Source: Bacillota bacterium (GTDB taxonomy: Bacteria > Bacillota > UBA5301). Taken from it: a stretch of 57,887 nt of DNA. Shown in pieces: positions 39,951 to 48,127 of the stretch. How positions within the stretch are numbered: position 1 is the stretch's first letter; every line of letters starts with the position of its first letter. Location of the stretch: NCBI GenBank assembly GCA_012735535.1, contig JAAYHC010000021.1:1-57887 (forward strand). Direction: 5' to 3'. The position numbers and the translations under genes are program-made. A model generated the notes under the pieces. It saw only the letters and a program-made list of their open reading frames with translations. It was not told the origin of the DNA and did no database searches.

Positions 39951-40810
39951 GGAAATTATCATTACGAGAGCGATTAGCGCGAGGGGAATTTGTCCTGACG
40001 GTGGAAATGGAGCCGCCCGCCGGCGCCGACCCAAGTCAGACGCTGGAGGAGATTGGCCAATTAGCTGGGCGGTTTGCGGCGGTGAACATTGCCGACAGCC
40101 CGATGGCTACTTTACGGATGAGTCCAATTGCCTTAGCCTATCTCATTCAGGAAAAATGGGGCTTGGAGGTCATTTTTCACCTCACCTGCCGGGATCGCAA
40201 TCTGCTGGGTTTGCAGGCCGAACTGCTCGGAGCGGCGGCTCTCGGGGTGCAGAATATCCTCGCCCTCACCGGTGATCCGCCCGAGAAAGGCGACCATCCC
40301 GGCGCTACCGCCGTGTACGATGTCGACTCGGTCGGGCTGATTGCTATGGCCGCCTCCTTAAACCGGGGCGTTGCTCTTTCGCAGAAGGAATTAGCCGCCC
40401 CAACCAGCTTTTTCATCGGTACGGTGGCCAATCCAACCGCCCCCGACTTGGCGGCGGAAGTAGCCAAACTGGAAAGAAAAGCTGCGGCCGGGGCTGCCTT
40501 TGTGCAGACTCAGCCCATCTTTACTCCGGAGCAATTTGAGCGTTTTCAAGCGGCTACGGCCCACTTGCAGTTACCGATACTCTATGGTATTCTCCCTTTG
40601 AAGAGCTTCCGCTCAGCTAAATACCTGGCCGAAAAGGTGCCGGGGATCAATATTCCCGACGAGGTGCTCAGGCGGGTCGAAGCGGGCGGTGCGGCAGAGG
40701 GCGTACTTATTGCCCGGGAAATGTTGGCTTATCTGCGTTCACGGGCGGCAGGCGCGCACATCTTTCCGATGGGCAAACCTGAGTTGGCCTTGCAAGTAAT
40801 CGGGGAATAA
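39947..40810 (+). CDS. metF: Methylenetetrahydrofolate reductase
   Basis: VEMEPPAGADPSQTLEEI, HLTCRDRNLLGLQAELLG, ALTGDPPEKGDHPGA. Confidence 0.94.
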   Translation: MRKLSLRERLARGEFVLTVEMEPPAGADPSQTLEEIGQLAGRFAAVNIADSPMATLRMSPIALAYLIQEKWGLEVIFHLTCRDRNLLGLQAELLGAAALGVQNILALTGDPPEKGDHPGATAVYDVDSVGLIAMAASLNRGVALSQKELAAPTSFFIGTVANPTAPDLAAEVAKLERKAAAGAAFVQTQPIFTPEQFERFQAATAHLQLPILYGILPLKSFRSAKYLAEKVPGINIPDEVLRRVEAGGAAEGVLIAREMLAYLRSRAAGAHIFPMGKPELALQVIGE

Positions 40811-40823
40811 TGGGGGAGAGCTT

Positions 40824-41714
40824 ATGGAACCAGCTGTAACAACCATGGCCGGTGTGGGCGATTATATCAGCCATTTGCTATCGCCGGAAAACTTGATGGC
40901 TTTTTCCGGCCGGCTGATCTCAGTTTTAGTCGTCCTAATTATTATGCGGGTGTTGCTCAAGTTTTCCGAGGTGGCGATTGACCGCATCATCACCGGCAAT
41001 GAGCGATTGGCCAGAGCGGCTGAGGGTCGAGCCAAAACTATCGGAACCTTAATTAAAAGCATCGCCCGCTATATTATCTACTTCATCGGCGGCGTAACGA
41101 TCCTTCAGCAACTCGGCATCTCGGTGACCTCACTTTTGACCGCCGCGGGGATTGGCGGTCTGGCTGTCGGCTTTGGCGCCCAAAGCCTGGTCAAGGATAT
41201 TATCACCGGGTTTTTTATCCTCTTCGAGGAGCAGTATAATGTGGGGGATTACGTGGAGATCGCCGGTAAGAGCGGTATTGTTGAAGAGATGGGTATCCGA
41301 ACGACAAAGATCAGAGATTTTGGCGGTCAGCTACACATCATCCCTAATGGCAGTATTGGTCAAGTGACTAACTACATGGGCCCGAAAATGCGGGTGCAGT
41401 TTGATGTCAGTGTTAGTTACAATACCGATTTGGATCAGGCGATTAAGGTAATTCAACAGGCAATGCTTGAGGTAGCCAATGAGCATAAAGAATTGTTTGT
41501 GGAAAAACCGGTGGTTTTGGGGATCGAGGAATTAGCGGATTCCAGTGTAAATATCAGAGTTAAAGCGCAGACTCCGCCGATGCAACAGTGGTTGGCCAGT
41601 CGTATGTTACGGAAAAGGATAAAAGAAGCATTGGATGCGGCTGGGATTGAAATACCCTTTCCCCATTGTAGTGTAATCCTGAGGAATGAAGAGTCCAAGA
41701 CAGAGAGAGAGTAG
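40824..41714 (+). CDS. MscS family mechanosensitive channel
   Basis: AAGIGGLAVGFGAQSLVKDIITGFFILFEEQYNVGDYVEI. Confidence 0.94.
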   Translation: MEPAVTTMAGVGDYISHLLSPENLMAFSGRLISVLVVLIIMRVLLKFSEVAIDRIITGNERLARAAEGRAKTIGTLIKSIARYIIYFIGGVTILQQLGISVTSLLTAAGIGGLAVGFGAQSLVKDIITGFFILFEEQYNVGDYVEIAGKSGIVEEMGIRTTKIRDFGGQLHIIPNGSIGQVTNYMGPKMRVQFDVSVSYNTDLDQAIKVIQQAMLEVANEHKELFVEKPVVLGIEELADSSVNIRVKAQTPPMQQWLASRMLRKRIKEALDAAGIEIPFPHCSVILRNEESKTERE

Positions 41715-41929
41715 TGTGTCGATCTATGCCTGGCCTCTATCGTATCGGTGATATCGTCCAGATGAAAAAACGCCATCCCTGCGGTAGTGATCGCTGGGAG
41801 ATCTTGCGCGTGGGCATGGATTTTCGGCTGAAATGCCTCGGTTGCGGACGCTTAGTGCTGTTGCCCAGGCCTAAATTTGAAAAAGGGTTGAAAAAAGTAG
41901 TCTCGACACCCACCAATGCGGACAATTGA
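41714..41929 (+). CDS. DUF951 family protein
   Basis: YRIGDIVQMKKRHPCGSDRWEILRVGMDFRLKCLGCGRLVLLPR. Confidence 0.9.
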   Translation: MCRSMPGLYRIGDIVQMKKRHPCGSDRWEILRVGMDFRLKCLGCGRLVLLPRPKFEKGLKKVVSTPTNADN

Positions 41930-41973
41930 GGGCTTGCTCAATTTCCAGACAAGTGATAAACTAGTAAAGCACG

Positions 41974-42026
41974 TGTGGACTATCTGTCCACATCCCTGCT
42001 CCACCGATCGGGTGGGGCCATAGTCC
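41974..42026 (+). promoter_or_regulatory. Structured rpsF leader (candidate S6:S18 autoregulatory element)
   Basis: GGACTAT (41977-41983)/ATAGTCC (42020-42026) encloses CCACCgatcgGGTGG; a competing hairpin is TGTGGAC-tatct-GTCCACA (41974-41992). Confidence 0.55.
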
Positions 42027-42047
42027 AGAGGGAGGAGGTGGATCTCG

Positions 42048-42335
42048 GTGCGCAAGTACGAAGTCATGCTCGTCTTCAAACCCCAATTAGATGAGGAGTC
42101 AATCGATGCTGCTCTTGCCCGCTATGGTGAGGTTTTAGCCGGCTTCGGCGGAGAGGTAACCAACATCGACAAATGGGGCAAACGGCGTCTGGCCTACGAA
42201 ATTAATGACAACACCGAGGGTTACTATGTAGTGCTTAAGGCAACGGCTACTCCGGAAGCAATTCAGGAGTTGGACCGGGTCTTGAAGATCACTACGGAAA
42301 CCTTGCGCTACTTAATTGTTGTGGATGAGCAGTAG
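42048..42335 (+). CDS. rpsF: 30S ribosomal protein S6
   Basis: VRKYEVMLVFKPQLDEESI; GTG start, strong SD. Confidence 0.97.
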   Translation: MRKYEVMLVFKPQLDEESIDAALARYGEVLAGFGGEVTNIDKWGKRRLAYEINDNTEGYYVVLKATATPEAIQELDRVLKITTETLRYLIVVDEQ

Positions 42336-42358
42336 GCCCCGGCAAAGGAGTGAGGGTA

Positions 42359-42751
42359 ATGCTCAACAGAGTAGTTTTGATCGGTCGGCTAACTGCTGAT
42401 CCAGCCCTACGCTACACACCGAATGGGATTCCGGTGGCCAACTTCACTTTAGCGGTGGAGCGGCCGTTCAAGTCCCAGAGTGGTGAGCGCGAGGTTGATT
42501 TCATCGATGTTGTTGTCTGGCGTCGCCAAGCGGAACTAGTCGCCAATCACCTCGCGAAAGGCAGATTGGTTGCTGTCGAGGGCCGCCTGCAGGTTCGCAC
42601 CTACGAGTCCCAGGACGGCAGCAAACGCAAGGCCTATGAAGTGGTAGCTGATTCGACGCAGTTTTTGGATCGGCCTAAAGATAGTGGAGCCGTTCCGGTC
42701 ACTGATGATTTCGGTAGGGAGCCGACATTCGAAGATGACTTACCTTTCTAA
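42359..42751 (+). CDS. ssb: Single-stranded DNA-binding protein
   Basis: MLNRVVLIGRLTADPALRYTPNGIPVANFTLAVERPF; C-terminal DDLPF. Confidence 0.97.
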   Translation: MLNRVVLIGRLTADPALRYTPNGIPVANFTLAVERPFKSQSGEREVDFIDVVVWRRQAELVANHLAKGRLVAVEGRLQVRTYESQDGSKRKAYEVVADSTQFLDRPKDSGAVPVTDDFGREPTFEDDLPF

Positions 42752-42768
42752 GATTGGAGGAATAGAGT

Positions 42769-43005
42769 ATGGCTCGTCCTGAACGTGGAGGCCGCAAACG
42801 GCGCAAACGCGTTTGTAGTTTCTGCACAGATAAAATAGAGCATATTGATTATAAAGACGTCAGCCGGTTGCGCCGGTATTTGACCGAGCGTGGTAAGATT
42901 CTGCCCAGACGGATCTCCGGCAACTGCGCTAAGCATCAGCGGCAGATGACCGTCGCGATTAAACGGGCTCGTCAGGTTGCGCTGTTGCCTTACACCGTAG
43001 AATAA
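42769..43005 (+). CDS. rpsR: 30S ribosomal protein S18
   Basis: [47 protein letters not shown]. Confidence 0.97.
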   Translation: MARPERGGRKRRKRVCSFCTDKIEHIDYKDVSRLRRYLTERGKILPRRISGNCAKHQRQMTVAIKRARQVALLPYTVE

Positions 43006-43028
43006 CCATGGTCGCTTGATCGGTACGA

Positions 43029-43059
43029 GGCTGCTCGTTTGAGGTGGGCAGCCTTTTTT
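43029..43059 (+). terminator. Intrinsic terminator after rpsR
   Basis: GGCTGC-tcgtttgaggtgg-GCAGCC then T6. Confidence 0.75.
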
Positions 43060-43179
43060 GTCGGTAGCCGGGCGGTGCAGATCCTGCATTTCTTGGTACT
43101 AATTGTCCAATTAATGCGGGAAGGACAACTTTTCTCCCTTGGAGAACTATTAGGCATCCTGCTTCAAGGAGGGGTTTCG

Positions 43180-43497
43180 ATGACAAGCCATTCAGAACTG
43201 GTGGACATCGCCCGGAACGCCAAGACAATCGAGTGGCTAAAAGCGGAACTTGTTGGTGGTGTTTCTGCGTTATTTAAGGCGATGTTAAAAAACCATGAGG
43301 AAGCGATAACTGACTCCTTGGCCAATATTATTGTCGCCTGCTTTTTACTAGGTAAACGAATGGGGATTCCTTTCTCGCGCTTGGATGTTAAAGTTGACAA
43401 TAAAGTGCGCGCAAACATTTCCAAAGGACATGAGATTGAGCAGTGGTATGGCGATTTTACGGCCCTCTCTAATTACCTGCATGGCAAATTGATGTAG
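43180..43497 (+). CDS. MazG-like family protein
   Basis: ATG at 43180 with SD AAGGAGGGG; MazG-like helical sequence. Confidence 0.8.
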   Translation: MTSHSELVDIARNAKTIEWLKAELVGGVSALFKAMLKNHEEAITDSLANIIVACFLLGKRMGIPFSRLDVKVDNKVRANISKGHEIEQWYGDFTALSNYLHGKLM

Positions 43498-43509
43498 AAA
43501 GGTTTTCCG

Positions 43510-44454
43510 GTGAGGATGAATAAGGATACGAAAACTTTGACCGAAGGGGCAGTCCTAGCTGCCCTTACGGTGCTTATATCCACTTTATATCTCTACCTGC
43601 CGCTACCCTTATTGGTCGCGATACCGGTACCGCTGTTGGTACTGACTTATCGCCATGGGATTAGTTCGGCAATACCGGTGGCCTTTGTGGCCGCACTCTT
43701 GGCCGGTTTGTTCTCGCACCTCGTCCAAGGGGTGGTGTTGGTATTATCAATGGGAGCTTTAGGGCTCGCCTTGGGTGAGGCGTTGCGTCAAGGCTTTGGT
43801 CCGATCCGCACACTTTTCTGGGGCACCCTGGTTATGACGATTGTCAGTATTGCGACCTTTTTAATCACCCTGTGGATTACCGGCATCAACAGCTTGGACA
43901 CTATGGTCAAATCTGTCACCGAAAGCTACACCACGGTTACTGAACTCTATCAAAAAATGGGGCTTGGCACTGAGGCCTTACCGATGACAGCTGAGCAGTT
44001 CGGCCAGATGGTGCGACTGATTTTTCCGGCTACGCTGGTCGTCAGTTCAGCCACCATCGCCGGACTTAGCTACTGGTTGGGCGGGATGGTGCTCGCCAAA
44101 TTAGGTAGCCCGGTCCCTCGACTACCCAAGCTGACCGCCTGGATTTTCCCACGTTGGTTGGGCTTTAGCACTTTGGGACTGATGTTGGTACTGTTGCTCC
44201 CGCTTCCGGCGTGGTTGAGCGTTGTGGTTACCAACTTGTATTATGTGGGTATTTTGCTGCTCGCCCTCGAAGGTCTGGCTTTGGCCTGGCATCTCATTTC
44301 CAGGCTTACGGTGGGCAAAACGGTTAAAGTGATCTTGTTAGTTTTACTGTTTCTGTTGCTACCCTGGCTTCTAGTCTGGGGAGGGTTTGCCGACAATCTT
44401 GCGGATTATCGTGGACTGAGGAGGGGACGCGATGAAAGTCATCTTGAAAGCTGA
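43510..44454 (+). CDS. YybS family (DUF2232) membrane protein
   Basis: Polytopic, upstream of rplI as in Bacillus. Confidence 0.85.
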   Translation: MRMNKDTKTLTEGAVLAALTVLISTLYLYLPLPLLVAIPVPLLVLTYRHGISSAIPVAFVAALLAGLFSHLVQGVVLVLSMGALGLALGEALRQGFGPIRTLFWGTLVMTIVSIATFLITLWITGINSLDTMVKSVTESYTTVTELYQKMGLGTEALPMTAEQFGQMVRLIFPATLVVSSATIAGLSYWLGGMVLAKLGSPVPRLPKLTAWIFPRWLGFSTLGLMLVLLLPLPAWLSVVVTNLYYVGILLLALEGLALAWHLISRLTVGKTVKVILLVLLFLLLPWLLVWGGFADNLADYRGLRRGRDESHLES

Positions 44455-44878
44455 TGTCAAAGGTATCGGCAAGGCCGGTTCGACAGTTGAGGTCAAAGAC
44501 GGCTACGCCCGAAACTATTTGTTACCGCGCGGTCTGGCGGTGGAGGCTTCCGCCGGGGCCCTTAAAGAATTAGAACAACAAAAGGCGGCGCAAGCGGCCC
44601 AAGCCAAGCGAGAATTGCTCGCTGCCCAAGCTGTGGCCGAGAAGATTCACAAGCGGACGGTTGTGGTTAAGGTCAAGACCGGAGAAAATGGTAAGCTTTT
44701 TGGTTCGATTACCAGCAAGGATGTCGCCGAAGCAATAACCAAGACATTCCAGGTCACAATCGATAAACGTAAAGTAGAATTAAGTGAGCCGATCAAAAGC
44801 TTGGGTGTTTATCAAATTGAAGTAAAGATCCATCCAGAAGTTACTGCCATAATTGATTTACAAGTAGTTGCGGAGTAA
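44432..44878 (+). CDS. rplI: 50S ribosomal protein L9
   Basis: MKVILKADVKGIGKAGSTVEVKDGYARNYLLPRGLAVEA. Confidence 0.97.
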   Translation: MKVILKADVKGIGKAGSTVEVKDGYARNYLLPRGLAVEASAGALKELEQQKAAQAAQAKRELLAAQAVAEKIHKRTVVVKVKTGENGKLFGSITSKDVAEAITKTFQVTIDKRKVELSEPIKSLGVYQIEVKIHPEVTAIIDLQVVAE

Positions 44879-44916
44879 CCAATTGCTACGGATGGCAAGC
44901 AAGAAAGGGGTTTGCC

Positions 44917-46887
44917 ATGAGGGGTTTTGTAGAACGGTTTCGTAAAGGGGAAGACAAAGATGCTTTTGGGCGCGACTTTTTAGTCGGCGATCAGCTGGTC
45001 TTGCAAGTTAACGCACTTTTTGGTTTGCTTGCGGATATTTTCGGTTCCGACCGTTTAGTGCTGCGGGCCGGCAAACTGGAGGCCTTGCACTTAATGCGCT
45101 CGGATGACGTGCGCGATCGGGTTTTAGCGCTGGAGCGCATTGTTTTTGAAGATCCGACCATTGAGGGTCGCCCCGATTTTGAGGAGATCCCGCAGATCTT
45201 GGATGAACTGCAATCTGAGATTGCTGAGATTTTGGCGCGGCGTACGGTGGAGGAGCAAATCGAAAAGAAGATCGCCGAAAAAATGCAAGAGCGTCATGAG
45301 GACTATGTCCGGGAAATCCGTCTCCAAGTGCTCAAAGAGGACGCTGGGCCGGATAACGCTCAGACGCTGAAAAAGTATGCCGAGTTAGAGATTCTTGATC
45401 AGAAGTCCCTCGCCAAGTCGGCGCTGGAGGCTTTCCGTCCCAGAAGCATTGATGAGGTCATCGGTCAAGACCGAGCGGTCCGGGCGCTGATGTCCAAGAT
45501 CGCTTCGCCGTATCCCCAACATGTCATCTTATACGGCCCGCCCGGGGTCGGTAAGACAACAGTGGCGCGGTTGGCGTTGGAAGCTGCGAAAAAGCTAAAA
45601 TATACGCCTTTTGATGAGACGGCCAAGTTTGTCGAGGTCGATGGGACTACGTTGCGCTGGGATCCGCGGGAGGTTACCAACCCCTTGCTGGGGTCTGTTC
45701 ATGATCCGATTTACCAGGGGGCCCGGCGTGACTTGGCGGAAAGCGGTATTCCGGAGCCGAAATTGGGGTTAGTGACCGAAGCCCATGGCGGCATTCTATT
45801 CATCGATGAAATCGGCGAGATGGATCTAATGTTGCAGAATAAACTGCTCAAGGTCTTGGAGGATAAACGGGTTTATTTTGACTCCGCTTATTACGATCCG
45901 GAAGATCCCAATATCCCTAAATATATTAAGAAACTGTTTGAAGAAGGCGCACCGGCCGATTTTATCCTGATCGGTGCGACCACCAGAGATCCGTCCGAAA
46001 TCAACCCCGCTTTGCGTTCCAGATGCGCCGAAGTCTATTTCGAGCCGCTAACGCCGGCAGATATACAGCAGATCGTCAAGGAGTCGGCCGAGCGCATCGG
46101 TGTCAAACTTGAACCCGGCGTGGCTGAAATGATCGCTGATTATACCATTGAAGGACGCCAGGCGACCCGCTTATTGGCTGATGCTTACGGGATTGCGCTT
46201 TACCGGATAAACAGCAATGCTGAGGCCGGCGAAGGCTCCGAGCAACCGGTCGAGATCAGTATTGCCGATTTGACCGAGGTTCTCCAGGCTTCGCGACTGA
46301 CACCTTATGTCACGATCAAGGCCTCGGATACGCGCGAGGTCGGACACGTCTTTGGCCTCGGGGTCGCAGGATTTCTCGGTTCGGTCATTGAGATTGAAGC
46401 TGTGGCTTTTCCGGCGCGCGAAAAAGGCAAAGGGCAGTTGCGTTTCAACGAAACCGCCGGGAGTATGGCCAAAGATTCGGTGTTTAATGCGGTCTCGGTA
46501 CTGCGCCGCTTAACCGGTAAAGAACTCAGCGATTATGATATTCACGTCAATGTGGTTGGTGGTGGCCGGATCGACGGTCCGTCCGCCGGGGCGGCGATTT
46601 TGATCGCGATTATCAGTGCTGTTGAAGGCTGGCCAGTCTATCAAAATGTGGCGATGACCGGCGAGATCTCAATCCAAGGCAAAATCAGGCCGATCGGCGG
46701 CGTTTATGAGAAGATCTTCGGGGCCAAGCAAGCCGGGATTAAAAAGGTCTTAATCCCGCAGGAGAATACCTCCGATATCCCGCCGGATATCAGAGGTATC
46801 GAGATTGTCCCGGTTGCGACGGTCAGTGAGGCCATTCCTCACTTTTTCGGCGATGTCGATCTGAGAGGTGAAAACCTCGCCGGATAA
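44917..46887 (+). CDS. Lon family ATP-dependent protease, LonC type
   Basis: Coiled-coil N-terminus, GPPGVGKTT, C-terminal Lon protease domain with GPSAGAA. Confidence 0.9.
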   Translation: MRGFVERFRKGEDKDAFGRDFLVGDQLVLQVNALFGLLADIFGSDRLVLRAGKLEALHLMRSDDVRDRVLALERIVFEDPTIEGRPDFEEIPQILDELQSEIAEILARRTVEEQIEKKIAEKMQERHEDYVREIRLQVLKEDAGPDNAQTLKKYAELEILDQKSLAKSALEAFRPRSIDEVIGQDRAVRALMSKIASPYPQHVILYGPPGVGKTTVARLALEAAKKLKYTPFDETAKFVEVDGTTLRWDPREVTNPLLGSVHDPIYQGARRDLAESGIPEPKLGLVTEAHGGILFIDEIGEMDLMLQNKLLKVLEDKRVYFDSAYYDPEDPNIPKYIKKLFEEGAPADFILIGATTRDPSEINPALRSRCAEVYFEPLTPADIQQIVKESAERIGVKLEPGVAEMIADYTIEGRQATRLLADAYGIALYRINSNAEAGEGSEQPVEISIADLTEVLQASRLTPYVTIKASDTREVGHVFGLGVAGFLGSVIEIEAVAFPAREKGKGQLRFNETAGSMAKDSVFNAVSVLRRLTGKELSDYDIHVNVVGGGRIDGPSAGAAILIAIISAVEGWPVYQNVAMTGEISIQGKIRPIGGVYEKIFGAKQAGIKKVLIPQENTSDIPPDIRGIEIVPVATVSEAIPHFFGDVDLRGENLAG

Positions 46888-46901
46888 TAAGAAGGACGCG
46901 C

Positions 46902-46976
46902 ACCACCCTCTTTGATGGCGCATATGCTGGCTGGTGGTTTAGCCGGAGAAGGGCGCTACAGGGAGGGTGGTTTTTT
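46902..46976 (+). terminator. Long terminator-like structured RNA overlapping the SD of the next gene
   Basis: ACCACCCTC (46902-46910)/GAGGGTGGT (46963-46971), inner GCGC/GCGC and CTGGCT/AGCCGG helices, T6 at 46971-46976. Confidence 0.6.
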
Positions 46977-46977
46977 G

Positions 46978-48093
46978 ATGTTTGGACAGAGCCTGGCTGT
47001 CAAGTATGGTGATCGCGGTCGCCGAGTCAAACAGATCCAACATCTGCTGGCCAAATTGGGATATGAGGTTGGCGCGGTGGACGGGATCTTCGGTTTGGTG
47101 ACCGAAGAAGCGGTCCAAGCCTTTCAGCGTGATTTCCAGCTCACCCCGGATGGCATCGTCGGCCCGAAAACCGCTCGTCTGTTAAGTGTACAGCTCGAAT
47201 CCGGATTCTTACTCCACCGGACCGGGCCCGGGGAGGATCTACGAACAATCGCCCAGCAGTATGCCCTCTCACCAAGAGTACTGGCGCAAATCAACAAACT
47301 CTCCACTTCCCGCGTCGTTCCCGGTCAAGTGCTACGCATCCCCAAACGCCTTGTCATCGGTTTTTGTTCCGCGACAGCACAACCTGCGGAGAGCTTGTTT
47401 CGCCATGCTGGTCGGCTCAATGCGGTGGTTGCGCCGGGATTGGCCTTTTCGGCACAGGAAGGACTGAGCGGCGCGCTGGAGCTTCGTGCGGATTTACAAA
47501 ACTGGATTAAACAGCACCATATTGAACTGTGGCTAGCGCTCGCTGTGCCGCAAGACCTTGCTGAGCTGGAGAATCTTCTCTTGGTACGGAAAAACATGAA
47601 CCAGGCCGTTCGGGCGGCGGTCAAAACCGTACGTTCTGCCGGGGCAGAGGGAGTGGTGCTGCTGCTACCATCAACGGTTCTTCCTCGTCACCGCCTCAAT
47701 CTTAGCCGTTTGTGCAAACAGCTAAATACGCAGCTGCCAGAGGTTAAGCTAACTGCGGCTGTGCCGCTGCCGACCGAACCTGGGGCAGCAACAATTGCTT
47801 ATCAGTATTTGCTCAAGTGGTGCCGGTGGCTTCTGCTGTACCCCGAACCGACGACTGCCCATCTTGGCCAGGCGGTCCGCAGGGTGCTGCGCGAAGTAGG
47901 ATGCTGGCAGTTACTCCTGGGCTTACACCCCGCCCCCAAGACCCGAGTGAACCAGGAGCGCCTTGCCTTGCTCACCAAGTACAATCTCGCCGGCGCGGTC
48001 ATTTTAGGTTTTGGCCGTGAAGGCGAGTCTTTCTGGGCGAGCTTATGCGAAGAGTTTCTCAGTGGTGATATAAATTTGCGATCTGATTCATAG
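46978..48093 (+). CDS. Peptidoglycan-binding / LysM protein with GH18-like C-terminal half
   Basis: PG_binding_1-like VKQIQHLLAKLGYEVGAVDGIFGLVTEEAVQAFQ; LysM-like segment; C-terminal TIM-barrel-like sequence. Confidence 0.75.
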   Translation: MFGQSLAVKYGDRGRRVKQIQHLLAKLGYEVGAVDGIFGLVTEEAVQAFQRDFQLTPDGIVGPKTARLLSVQLESGFLLHRTGPGEDLRTIAQQYALSPRVLAQINKLSTSRVVPGQVLRIPKRLVIGFCSATAQPAESLFRHAGRLNAVVAPGLAFSAQEGLSGALELRADLQNWIKQHHIELWLALAVPQDLAELENLLLVRKNMNQAVRAAVKTVRSAGAEGVVLLLPSTVLPRHRLNLSRLCKQLNTQLPEVKLTAAVPLPTEPGAATIAYQYLLKWCRWLLLYPEPTTAHLGQAVRRVLREVGCWQLLLGLHPAPKTRVNQERLALLTKYNLAGAVILGFGREGESFWASLCEEFLSGDINLRSDS

Positions 48094-48127
48094 GATGTAC
48101 AGATAGTTTGATAAAGGGGGAAGGAGC

